Below, one piece after another: positions 38,738-46,994 of a stretch of 64,000 bases of DNA (its first letter is position 1; each line of letters starts with the position of its first letter). The position numbers and the translations under genes were made by a program. The notes below the pieces were generated by a model that saw only the letters and a program-made list of their open reading frames with translations, made no database searches and had not been told where the DNA came from. The DNA is taken from assembly GCA_024636505.1 (NCBI GenBank), contig JAGXGY010000042.1:186001-250000 (forward strand), given 5' to 3'. Origin of the DNA: Methylobacter sp. (GTDB lineage: Bacteria; Pseudomonadota; Gammaproteobacteria; Methylococcales; Methylomonadaceae).

Positions 38738-39655
38738 ATGAATCACATCGCGATAAAAATGCTGATGGGGGATAGAGGAAAATATCTCGGTATTGTCATG
38801 GGACTGACCTTTGCCTCATTGATCATGACCCAGCAACCGGCGATTTTTTTAGGACTGATGACCCGCTCTTACAGCTTCATATCGGATGTGGGTTTGCCTG
38901 ATATTTGGGTGATGGATTCGAAAGTGCAGTTTGTCGACGACATCAAGCCCTTGCAGGATACCGAGCTGTATCGGGTGCGCGGCATTTCCGGGGTAAAATG
39001 GGCCGTGCCGATGTACAAGGGGTTGTTAAAAGCCCGACTTACCGATGGCACTTTTCAAACCTGCAATGTTATCGGTCTGGACGACGCCACCTTAATCGGC
39101 GGACCGCCGGTCATGCTTGAAGGAAAGATTGACAATTTACGCCGCAGCGACAGCGTTATCGTCGATATAGACGGCGCCCGGGATAAATTGGACAAACCCC
39201 CGCTGGTAGCCGGAGGCAAACGCATCCCCCTAAAAACAGGCGACAGCCTGGAGTTAAACGATCATCGCGCCATCGTCGTCGGCATCGCCAAAGTCACCCG
39301 CACCTTTCAATCCCAACCGGTGATTTACACCACCTATTCCCGCGCCAAGAGCTACGCACCGAGAGAACGCAAACTGTTGTCCTTTGTGCTGGTAAAAGCC
39401 AAACCGGGGCAAGACTTGGCTGAATTAACCCGCCGCATCCGCGCAACAACCGGTCTGGCCGCTTATACGCGACAGGAATTCATGTCGCTGACTTATGAGT
39501 ATTTTATGCACAACACCGGTATCCCGATTAATTTCGGTATTTCAGTACTGTTGGGTTTTATCGTCGGCGCCGCCATTGCCGGTCAGACTTTCTACAATTT
39601 CACCCTGGAAAATCTGCGCCAATTTGGGGTACTGAAAGCGATGGGCACCAGCTGA
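38738..39655 (+). pseudogene. ABC transporter permease (DevC/FtsX-like), 5' part, interrupted
   Basis: 305 codons that end in a TGA created at the insertion point (39653). The N-terminal helix (about 17-42), the periplasmic domain (about 50-260) and the first helix of the C-terminal membrane block (FGISVLLGFIVGAAIAGQTF) are intact, ending at LKAMGTS. The remaining three-helix part begins at 41176, in another frame, with SNWILLRMILLQ. Joined, they would give about 388 residues, the normal length of DevC-type permeases. The rest of the efflux operon follows the insertion. The truncated protein lacks most of its membrane bundle and should not work. Confidence 0.88.
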
Positions 39656-39780
39656 ACAGGAGTGAGATATTTGAGAGAGAAACAGTGAGATAAATGAAAT
39701 AAACCGGAATAAGACAGAACAAAACGAAACGCAAAAAATAAATTAAGTTTCACATAGAGAAAGAAAAAAAACGTCGAAAA

Positions 39781-40221
39781 TTACGTCAATAAATGACGTT
39801 CGATAATAGTTAAAATATCGGTTTTATCATCATCGGAGATACCTAAAAACGGGCGCTCTGGAATATCGCCCCAGAGGTTTGGAAACTCAGATTTAGTTCC
39901 ACCAAATTGCATCATTGCTGCATATTCCAGAGGACTACCGATCGCCACACTATCATTGCCGAATAGTTGATAGTCGATGGTCTCACCTAGTGCTCCCTCA
40001 TCAGTCAGCGCCTGATCACGACCTTTGCGCCCGATAGTTGAATCAGCGTTACCCAGCCATGCCGACCCATCCGGGCCAGTCTTACTGACAAAACGCTGCT
40101 GAGTGGATTCTTTTAGCTTCTCGCCTATTTTTTGCAGTGCAGGGCGCAGATTAGCGCTATGGTCTTGCAAGCGACGCAAGGCGGAAAGAATATCACGATC
40201 ATCAATTTCAAAGTCAATCAC
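39781..40221 (-). CDS. Phage virion morphogenesis protein, Mu gpG family
   Basis: 146 residues. The pattern (IDDRDILSALRRLQDHSANL, LKESTQQRFVSKTGPDGSAW, then IGSPLEYAAMMQFGGTKSEF and IPERPFLGISDDD) is that of tail-completion/virion morphogenesis proteins of Mu-like phages. It overlaps the gene before it by 4 bases (ATGA), the usual compact phage order. It has lost the rest of the phage and is probably silent. Confidence 0.8.
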   Translation of the reverse strand: MIDFEIDDRDILSALRRLQDHSANLRPALQKIGEKLKESTQQRFVSKTGPDGSAWLGNADSTIGRKGRDQALTDEGALGETIDYQLFGNDSVAIGSPLEYAAMMQFGGTKSEFPNLWGDIPERPFLGISDDDKTDILTIIERHLLT

Positions 40222-40424
40222 GATACAAATAAGCCACGTTCAGTGCCGTCTTCTTCGACCACCCGCACATCGCCGCCAAAGAAGATCTCGATGGTACTCA
40301 TGACATAACCGTCATCGACGCCTGGCAACGCTTCATGAATGCGCGATATCCATTCCTTTTCAGGAAATTTCTGTACGATATCGTGAATAACCTTATCTTC
40401 ATTGATTTCCGTCACTTCAACCAC
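40218..40424 (-). CDS. Small phage-remnant protein of unknown function
   Basis: 68 residues, acidic, with no membrane segment or signal. It overlaps both neighbours (13 bases with the gpF-like gene, 4 with the gpG-like gene), so it is part of the phage unit. I do not recognise the family. Confidence 0.6.
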   Translation of the reverse strand: MVEVTEINEDKVIHDIVQKFPEKEWISRIHEALPGVDDGYVMSTIEIFFGGDVRVVEEDGTERGLFVS

Positions 40425-41172
40425 CCTAATTTCGTAAATATTGCATCAATAGCCTCTGCTATCGGCTCAAAATCGACATCATCCCACTGTGATGCACTAT
40501 ATGCGGGATGTTTGTGCATTTTTATTTTGTTAACTTGTTCAATCATAGTCGCATTATTACTGCGTGTCGCTACCCATTGCGCATATGATCTAGCCCACTG
40601 CTCCCAGTTAGTTAAATAGTAAGCCGCTTTTTTCCTAACTTCATATTCTGCATGAGTATTTAAAGCCGTTTTTAGGGCATTTGTTGCAGCGCTTGCATCA
40701 ATAACCTCACGCCATGCCGCCAAAATAGGCGACTTAACCGAGGCATACGAACCAATATCCCACAATGCCTGATGGTCCATAAAATGACCTATCTCATGTG
40801 CGGCGGTCAGCTCTGGATTTACTGACGATTTAGATATCGCAATCTCAACCGGTTTTCCACCTACTTGATAGCTATAATGCCCTTGAAACTTATAGCTGGT
40901 GCTGTTTTTTACCGGTATTTCAGGTAATTCGACGGCCCAGTGCAGCCGGTCTATTTCCAGCAGCACGGTATTGGCAGCGTTTTTAGCTAATCCGCTTTTA
41001 GGCAGTTTTAAGGCGTCGCTAACATGGGGTAATGAGTTGCCCGCCTCCGCCTTAAACGCCTTACCCAACGCAGGCGGCAGACTCGCCGATTTATTAGCGA
41101 TAAACCCCTGCATCTGGCCAGAAACCGAGGCTCCCGGCTTATAATCAAACCCGTAATCGACGCCTTTGGGGA
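40412..41172 (-). pseudogene. MuF-type phage head protein, truncated, with HExxH zincin domain
   Basis: The reading frame stays open from the permease junction at 41172, so the N-terminal part is missing; the first ATG is at 41113. The visible start (PKGVDYGFDYKPG) resembles the end of the MuF/gp7 head-morphogenesis module. The following about 230 residues hold a metalloprotease-like motif, AAHEIGHFMDH (H106, E107, H110 counted from 41113). C-terminal zincin or other toxin-like domains on MuF proteins are known in phages. With its first module lost, the protein cannot enter a capsid. Confidence 0.7.
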
Positions 41173-41175
41173 ACC

Positions 41176-41424
41176 AGCAACTGGATATTGCTGCGCATGA
41201 TTTTGCTGCAGGCGGTTTTAGTCGGTACTATCGGTTACGGTTTAGGCGTGGGTTTGACTGCGTTGTTCGGTTATTCGATGCGCCATTCGATACTGGCGTT
41301 CAAGTTTACCTGGGAGCTGCTGCTGTTTAGCGGTGCAGGGGTTAGCCTGATTTGCATTTTCGCGGCGTTGATCAGCATCCTGAAAGTCATACGCCTGGAA
41401 CCGGCTATCGTGTTTAAAGGCTAA
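41176..41424 (+). pseudogene. ABC transporter permease, 3' part
   Basis: The continuation of the split permease: 82 codons from SNWILLRMILLQ through two further membrane helices to LKVIRLEPAIVFKG, the typical C-terminus of FtsX/DevC permeases. A TTG at 41188 could start translation, but only a two-helix fragment would result. It is followed after 3 bases by the ATPase gene, so the operon order is preserved. Confidence 0.88.
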
Positions 41425-41427
41425 AGC

Positions 41428-42183
41428 ATGAATGCTCGATCATTGGCGGTGCGCTGTCAGAATGTGATTAAAATTTACCATACCGGCGACCAAAAAGTGA
41501 CCGCGCTTAACGGCGTAAACCTGGATATTGCGATGGGAGAGCTGATGATGCTGGTCGGCCCCTCGGGCTGCGGCAAGACCACGTTGATTTCAGTCATCGC
41601 CGGCATTCTCGATCAGGACAGCGGCTATTGCGAGGTATTCGGCGAGGATTTTCTGAACATGAGCAATCATCACAAACTGAATTTCAGAGCGCGCAACATC
41701 GGTTTTGTTTTTCAAGCTTTCAACCTGTTGTCGGCACTCAGCGCAGCAGAAAACGTCTCCATTCCCCTGATCATCAACGGCATGCAACGCAGCAATGCCG
41801 AGCGTAAAGCCATTACGGTGCTGGAACAGGTAGGCTTGGGGGCGCGAGTGAACGCTTTACCCTCGGAGCTTTCCGGCGGACAACAGCAACGCGTCGCGAT
41901 TGCCCGAGCGATGGTGCATAGTCCAAGACTGATTGTCTGCGATGAACCCACCAGTTCGTTGGATCACGAAACCGGACATGCTGTGATGACCTTACTCAAG
42001 GGTATAGCCTTGCACAAAGACCGCGCGCTAGTTATCGTTACTCATGACGCCCGGATTTTCGACTTCGCCGACCGTATTGCCAAAATGGATGACGGGCGTA
42101 TTGTTGAGATCAAAGGCGTTGGAGTGCAGGCTTCGCCTGCAAGCACAAGCAAATCTTACACTCCTGTTGCGGCTAAACCATAA
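41428..42183 (+). CDS. ABC transporter ATPase (LolD/MacB/DevA type)
   Basis: 251 residues. Walker A GPSGCGKT (44-51), Q-loop [10 protein letters not shown], signature LSGGQQQR, Walker [13 protein letters not shown] and switch histidine VIVTHD are complete. It should drive the neighbouring permease in a tripartite efflux complex with the HlyD adaptor and outer-membrane lipoprotein encoded next. The last 20 residues or so (from about 232) come from a 49-bp genomic repeat (42121-42169), which replaces or extends the native C-terminus. Because the permease gene is broken, the ATPase may now be without a partner. Confidence 0.93.
   Translation: MNARSLAVRCQNVIKIYHTGDQKVTALNGVNLDIAMGELMMLVGPSGCGKTTLISVIAGILDQDSGYCEVFGEDFLNMSNHHKLNFRARNIGFVFQAFNLLSALSAAENVSIPLIINGMQRSNAERKAITVLEQVGLGARVNALPSELSGGQQQRVAIARAMVHSPRLIVCDEPTSSLDHETGHAVMTLLKGIALHKDRALVIVTHDARIFDFADRIAKMDDGRIVEIKGVGVQASPASTSKSYTPVAAKP
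42121..42169. repeat. 49-bp repeat, family B copy 2, inside the ABC ATPase gene
   Basis: 43 of 49 bases agree with 34947-34995. It encodes the residues [16 protein letters not shown] near the protein's C-terminus. Confidence 0.88.
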
Positions 42184-42203
42184 AACCATGTCCAAGAGTT
42201 ACT

Positions 42204-43154
42204 ATGCAAGTCAAATACACATTGCCGATACTGGCGGCGGCAGGATTCCTTTTTGCAGCCTATACGGTCGTCAACAGCAACAAGCCGGTACCGGTTGCGC
42301 CCGCCGTTGCGCCGCCCTCCTCCGCGCCGTTCAAAGTGTTTATTGCCGGGGCGGGCATCGTCGAACCGAAAAGTCAGAATATCGACATCGGCACCCCGCT
42401 GTCCGGTATCGTCAAGACCGTGGCTGTTAAAGTGGGCGATAAAGTCAATGCCGGTGCGCCGCTGTTTTATCTGGATGACCGCGATACCCGTGCCGAGCTG
42501 GCGGTTAAACGTGCCGATCTCGCTAAAGCCAGAGCCGATGTCGCTATCGAAAAAGCCTCGTTAGCCGATGCTCGATCGCTGAATAATTTAGCTGAAGCCG
42601 TCACCGACCGGCGCGCCATCAGTTCCGAGGAACTGCTTAAACGGCGTAACGCCGTGATGATCGGCATCGCTAAATTGGACAGCGCCAACGCTTTGGTGCA
42701 ACAGGCCGAAGCCGCTGTGGCCGATACAAAAACCACGCTGACCCTGCTAGTCATTAAAGCTCCGATAGACGGCGAGGTGTTGCAAGTTAATGTCCGGCCC
42801 GGCGAATTCGCCCAAGCCGGAGTCCTGAACACGCCGCTGCTGATGCTGGGCAATCTCGACCAACTGCATGTGCGAGTGGATATCGACGAAAATGATGCCT
42901 GGCGCTTCAACAAGAACAGCAAAGCCGTGGCTTTCCTGCGCGGCAACGCCAACTTCAGCGCCGACCTCAGCCTGGCTTACGTGGAACCCTACGTGGTGCC
43001 TAAAAAATCGCTGACCGGCGACAGCACCGAACGGGTCGATACCCGGGTGTTGCAGGCGCTGTACAGCTTTGAACCCAGCCAGTTGCCGATTTATACAGGC
43101 CAGCAGATGGACGTCTTCATCGAAGCACCGGATGACGGCGGTTCGCCGTTATGA
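42204..43154 (+). CDS. HlyD-family periplasmic adaptor
   Basis: 316 residues: an N-terminal signal anchor (about 6-22, TLPILAAAGFLFAAYTV), the first lipoyl half (GTPLSGIVKTVAVKVGDKVN), a helical hairpin (about 95-185), the second lipoyl half (VIKAPIDGEVLQVNVRPGEF) and a beta-barrel. DevB-type proteins of this kind link ABC permeases to outer-membrane channels. It overlaps the following lipoprotein gene by 4 bases, so both are made together. Confidence 0.9.
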   Translation: MQVKYTLPILAAAGFLFAAYTVVNSNKPVPVAPAVAPPSSAPFKVFIAGAGIVEPKSQNIDIGTPLSGIVKTVAVKVGDKVNAGAPLFYLDDRDTRAELAVKRADLAKARADVAIEKASLADARSLNNLAEAVTDRRAISSEELLKRRNAVMIGIAKLDSANALVQQAEAAVADTKTTLTLLVIKAPIDGEVLQVNVRPGEFAQAGVLNTPLLMLGNLDQLHVRVDIDENDAWRFNKNSKAVAFLRGNANFSADLSLAYVEPYVVPKKSLTGDSTERVDTRVLQALYSFEPSQLPIYTGQQMDVFIEAPDDGGSPL

Positions 43155-44626
43155 ATCGTCGCTTGCCTGCGCTGCTGATCGCACTACTGGTGTCCGGCTG
43201 CTTTGCTGTCGGCCCCGACTATCAGCGCCCGACAATCCCGGTACCGCAGCAATGGAGTGAATCGACTGCTAATACCCGTTCCCACGCAGAGCATGGGAAC
43301 GATACGCAAGCGGAACAATGGTGGCAGTCGTTTAACAATCCGGTACTCGACCAACTGATCGGCGAGGCTATCGCTTCCAACCTGGATTTAAAACTTGCCT
43401 TGGAGCGGATTAAAGATGCCAGGATCTTGCGCACCGCAACCATCGCCGCCGCGTTACCCGCTCTGGACGCCAAGAGCAACATCAGCAGGCGCTTTAACAA
43501 CTCATCGTCATCCGGCTCCCAAAGCGGCGGCACATCGTCTGCAGGCAGCGGTTTTGGTATCGGCAATCAGCTCATCAACATTGCCTCACTGGGCTTTGAT
43601 GCCCGCTGGGAGCTGGATTTTTTCGGCGGTGTCAGACGGACGGTGGAAGCCGCCGATGCAACGATTGAGGCGGAAGTCGAAAACAGCCGGGATGTACGGG
43701 TTACCCTACTGGGCGACGTCGCCCGCAACTACATCGAGCTGCGCGCCAATCAACGGCTGGTCGCGATAAGCGGTGAAAATCTGCAGGCACAGCAAGACAC
43801 GCTGGCATTGACGCAAAGCCGCCAACAGGCGGGGCTTACAAGTATTCTGGAAGTCGCCCAGGCGCAAGCCCAAGCTGAAACCACCGAGGCTCAGCTGCCA
43901 ATCTACGAAACAGCGGTTAAACAGTCGATACATGCACTCAGCGTGTTGCTCGGCAAAGAACCGGGCGCGCTTGCCGTTCGGCTTGAACGGCAAGACCGTA
44001 TCCCGATTGTTGCGACAGATGTGACAGCCGATTTACCCTCCGAATTATTACAACGCAGGCCGGATATCCGCCGCGCCGAACGGCAACTGGCGGTCGCTAA
44101 CGCCTCAATCGGCATTGCAACCGCCGAGCTGTATCCTAAAGTCAACCTAGCAGCATTCGTCGGCTTGCAAAACATGCGCATCACCGACTTTACCCCGCTT
44201 GGAAAATCATGGTCAGCGGCATCCTCATTAAGCCTGCCGATCTTCAATTGGGGAAAACTGAACGCCAATATCGACAGTAAAAAAGTCCAATTCGAGCAGG
44301 CCTTACTGATGTATCAATCCACGGTATTATCCGCCTTTAGGGAAGTGGAGGATGCGCTGATCGCCTACAGCAACGAGCAGGCGCGGCACAAAGCACTGGC
44401 AAAAGCCGTTGCCACCCATCAGCTGGCAGTTCAATTAGCCAACGAACGCTATCAAAAGGGCCTGACTGCGTTTCTGGATGTCCTGACCGGCCAAATGGCG
44501 CTTTATCAGGCCCAGAGTTTGCTGGTCAGCAGCGAATCGACGCTTTCCAGTAATCTGATTGCTCTCTACAAAGCGCTGGGCGGCGGCTGGCAAACCGAGG
44601 CTATCGTAGATGATGTTAAAAAATAA
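43151..44626 (+). CDS. NodT-type outer-membrane efflux lipoprotein
   Basis: 491 residues with a lipoprotein signal (LLIALLVSGC, cysteine at 17) and the start FAVGPDYQRP that is typical of the NodT/OprM branch of the TolC superfamily. Two helical repeats, including ELLQRRPDIRRAERQLAVAN, and the C-terminal ERYQKGLTAFLDVLTGQMAL are present. Residues about 43-50 (RSHAEHGN) are encoded by a family A palindrome (43277-43301), in the loop after the first strand, where length changes are likely tolerated. It is the last gene of the ABC efflux operon. Confidence 0.92.
   Translation: MNRRLPALLIALLVSGCFAVGPDYQRPTIPVPQQWSESTANTRSHAEHGNDTQAEQWWQSFNNPVLDQLIGEAIASNLDLKLALERIKDARILRTATIAAALPALDAKSNISRRFNNSSSSGSQSGGTSSAGSGFGIGNQLINIASLGFDARWELDFFGGVRRTVEAADATIEAEVENSRDVRVTLLGDVARNYIELRANQRLVAISGENLQAQQDTLALTQSRQQAGLTSILEVAQAQAQAETTEAQLPIYETAVKQSIHALSVLLGKEPGALAVRLERQDRIPIVATDVTADLPSELLQRRPDIRRAERQLAVANASIGIATAELYPKVNLAAFVGLQNMRITDFTPLGKSWSAASSLSLPIFNWGKLNANIDSKKVQFEQALLMYQSTVLSAFREVEDALIAYSNEQARHKALAKAVATHQLAVQLANERYQKGLTAFLDVLTGQMALYQAQSLLVSSESTLSSNLIALYKALGGGWQTEAIVDDVKK
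43277..43301. repeat. Palindromic repeat inside the NodT-type gene, family A
   Basis: CGTTCCCACGC-AGA-GCATGGGAACG: 11-bp arms with one mismatch, the same unit as at 22492-22516. Confidence 0.85.
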
Positions 44627-44729
44627 CTTAACCAAGTTGTAACACTACCCACTCCGTTTTGTAACATAAGCTATTTACTATTAGCGTTGGCTGCCAGCCA
44701 AATAACCCTATGCTATCCTGGAGTACATA

Positions 44730-46058
44730 ATGAAAGTTACAAAAACATTATTATCGCTTGCTATTAGCGCAATTATCTCGACTCTTGCAATTGCCGATTC
44801 TGAAATTCAAGGGCCTATGGCATTTGATTCCATTTCCGGTTCCGCCTACGGCCAGCAAAACGCTACCGACCTTAACACTACACCCTGGATCATCCCAGAA
44901 GGCTATAGCCAATCTATCATTTCTGACGAAAACGACTTGAACATCTATGTCGGCACCGACTGGAACGACATGAACACCGTGAACGAAACCCAAAAACACG
45001 CGGGCCGTTATCTGTACCGCACCCACGAAGTTCGCGGCGGCGCCATCGGCAACGATGGCAATTCTCTACGTGTTGATGGTAATAGCGGCGGCACGGTTTC
45101 CGTCGTTGACCTGAAAACCGGGGAAGCCAAGGAAGTGGTCGGACGCGACGATTGGGAAGCGATCGATGGTATCGTCTGGACACCATGGCATACTATACTG
45201 TTTTCGGAAGAGGTCATCGATTCTCAGCGCCCTGATCCGGATGCTCCACTAGCCAAAAGCGGTCTGGTCTATGAGCTGAAACTGAAAGACGACGACCCGA
45301 CCACCATGGAAAGCGTGACCGTTCTGCCTAAACTCGGTTCTCTGTCGCATGAAGGCCTGGAAATCGATGTCGAAGGCAATGTCTATGTGATCGACGAAGA
45401 TAAAAAAGGCTCAATCTACAAATTCATGCCGACTACTTATGGCGATCTAAGCGACGGACAGCTTTACGCATTGAAAGTGAATTCAGGTAAAACCGGCGCG
45501 GCGGAGTGGATAGCTCTGGATATGAACCAAGCGCAAATCAGTGCCCGCGTAGCGGCAACTGCTGTCGGCGCAACCCAGTTCTGTCGTCCTGAAGACTTGG
45601 AACGCATTGGCAAGACCCTGTACGTCGCGCTGACTTGCGAGGATGTCGATGACGCTACCAACACCAGTGGCCGTAGCGCAGTCTTGGCCGTAACACTGGA
45701 AGAAACGCCATCAGTCAAATATGTCGTTGCTGCCGGCAAGAATGCGCCGATCGAAAATCAGGCGACTGGTGCGACCGGCTTCGCGAAAGTAGACAATCTG
45801 GCCAGCGGCCCTGACGGCAAGTTGTGGATGGTGGAAGACAACGGTTTCAGCGATATCTGGGTTTATGACCCAGCCTCTGAAGATGCCAACAACGACGGTT
45901 ATCAAGACGGCGTATACCTGTTCGCTTCCTTGAAAGACAAATCGGCAGAAGGCTCAGGCATTTACTTCGGTAAAGACCCTCACACCCTGTTCGTGAACGT
46001 CCAGCATTCTGGTACAGGTAACGACAAAACGATGGCGATCACTAATCGCGATCACTAA
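44730..46058 (+). CDS. PhoX-like (DUF839) secreted protein
   Basis: 442 residues with a Sec signal peptide (about 1-22, ending STLAIADSE). The body has beta-propeller-type repeats and the segments EVRGGAIGNDG, WEAIDGIVWTPWHTILFSEE, LSHEGLEIDVEGNVYVIDED and GPDGKLWMVEDNGFSDIWVY. These acidic segments are like the PhoX/DUF839 group of calcium-dependent phosphatases. No Tat twin-arginine signal is present, unlike classical PhoX, so phosphatase activity is uncertain. The gene stands alone, with its own terminator. Confidence 0.65.
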   Translation: MKVTKTLLSLAISAIISTLAIADSEIQGPMAFDSISGSAYGQQNATDLNTTPWIIPEGYSQSIISDENDLNIYVGTDWNDMNTVNETQKHAGRYLYRTHEVRGGAIGNDGNSLRVDGNSGGTVSVVDLKTGEAKEVVGRDDWEAIDGIVWTPWHTILFSEEVIDSQRPDPDAPLAKSGLVYELKLKDDDPTTMESVTVLPKLGSLSHEGLEIDVEGNVYVIDEDKKGSIYKFMPTTYGDLSDGQLYALKVNSGKTGAAEWIALDMNQAQISARVAATAVGATQFCRPEDLERIGKTLYVALTCEDVDDATNTSGRSAVLAVTLEETPSVKYVVAAGKNAPIENQATGATGFAKVDNLASGPDGKLWMVEDNGFSDIWVYDPASEDANNDGYQDGVYLFASLKDKSAEGSGIYFGKDPHTLFVNVQHSGTGNDKTMAITNRDH

Positions 46059-46088
46059 TCGTAAATAATCCGATTATTTAGTTCAAGA

Positions 46089-46118
46089 AAACGGCACCTG
46101 CGAGTGCCGTTTTTTTTT
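46089..46118 (+). terminator. Rho-independent terminator of the PhoX-like gene
   Basis: AAACGGCAC-CTGCGA-GTGCCGTTT, a perfect 9-bp stem that runs into a run of nine T residues. Confidence 0.88.
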
Positions 46119-46439
46119 AGCCTGATTTTTAACAGATTGGCGTTATCATCCAGTTCTAAGCCATTATCGAACGGACTGTTACAACGAAACAGCCCCTATT
46201 AAAATCACTTAGCCCAAAGTGCAATTCCGGCCTGATGAAAAGACATACCGGTAAACCGACGCAACAGCTGCAAGCCGGAATAAGGCCAACGAAGCGTAGC
46301 GCGGAATGGTATTTCCGGCTTGCCGTGCGATAACTGCAAAGCTAATAATCTACCCGTTTTTTTTATGTCATGTTAAGCTCGACTGCATTTTCAATTTTTT
46401 TCAATACCCTATCCACACAACGGAAACTGGAGTACAAAA
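46119..46439. other. Intergenic region with a REP-like hairpin
   Basis: About 320 bases, no gene seen. Bases 46270-46323 contain GCAAGCCGGAA/TTCCGGCTTGC arms around a 32-base inner part (AAGGCCAACGAAGCGTAGCG...), the layout of REP-type elements. The part just before the cytochrome gene is AT-rich and probably holds its promoter. Confidence 0.5.
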
Positions 46440-46994
46440 ATGGAATCACAAGCATTAATTAAAGTATGGGATCTTCCGCTTAGAATTTTTCACTGGCTGC
46501 TGGTTGCCGGATTTTTTATCGCTTACCTGACTGAAGATGACTTATTAACGGTTCACGTCTGGGCCGGTTATCTGGTAAGCGGATTATTGGTATTCAGATT
46601 AATCTGGGGATTTATCGGCAACGACTATGCCCGATTCTCGAATTTCTTATGTAGCCCCGCCAAGTCGATTGCCTATCTTAAAGATTTGATCGCATTAAAA
46701 ACCCAGCGTTACCTCGGCCACAACCCGGCGGGTGCGGCGATGATTGTATTATTGCTGGTCAGTTTATTAATGACGGTTATCACCGGCTTTGCGGTGTACG
46801 GCGCAGACCAGGCAGCCGGACCGCTGGCGGCTATAGGCTCCGCTAACGAAAAGATGTGGGAAGAAGTGCATGAATTTTTCGCCAACTTCACGCTGATTCT
46901 GGTGGTTGTACATGTTATAGGCGTAGCTGTTGAAAGTTATATCCACCGTGAAAATCTGCTTCGAGCGATGCTGCATGGGTTTAAGAAAAAATAA
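46440..46994 (+). CDS. Cytochrome b561-family protein
   Basis: 184 residues with four membrane helices (about 15-33, 38-58, 98-120, 145-168). Histidines in FHWLLVAGFF, LTVHVWAGY and VVVHVIGVAVE are placed to hold two b haems, as in the cytochrome b561 / Ni-Fe hydrogenase b-subunit group. It moves electrons within the inner membrane; partner unknown. The stop overlaps the start of dgt by 1 base. Confidence 0.85.
   Translation: MESQALIKVWDLPLRIFHWLLVAGFFIAYLTEDDLLTVHVWAGYLVSGLLVFRLIWGFIGNDYARFSNFLCSPAKSIAYLKDLIALKTQRYLGHNPAGAAMIVLLLVSLLMTVITGFAVYGADQAAGPLAAIGSANEKMWEEVHEFFANFTLILVVVHVIGVAVESYIHRENLLRAMLHGFKKK

Larger units (their letters stand above)
39653..41172. mobile_element. Mu-like prophage remnant inserted in the ABC permease gene
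   Basis: About 1.5 kb of minus-strand phage morphogenesis genes splits the permease reading frame. The host bases ACCAGC occur at both junctions (39647-39652 and 41173-41178; GGGCACCAGC against GGGAACCAGC). The left end begins TGAACAGG, then an A-rich gene-free stretch to 39780. The right end cuts a phage head gene, so this is a fragment and not a full phage. No integrase or transposase is present. Confidence 0.75.

Noticed and set aside
39653..41172. A complete transposable phage with Mu-type ends
   Set aside because: No transposase, and the right junction cuts a head gene; the left end starts with TG, but no repeated transposase sites are seen.
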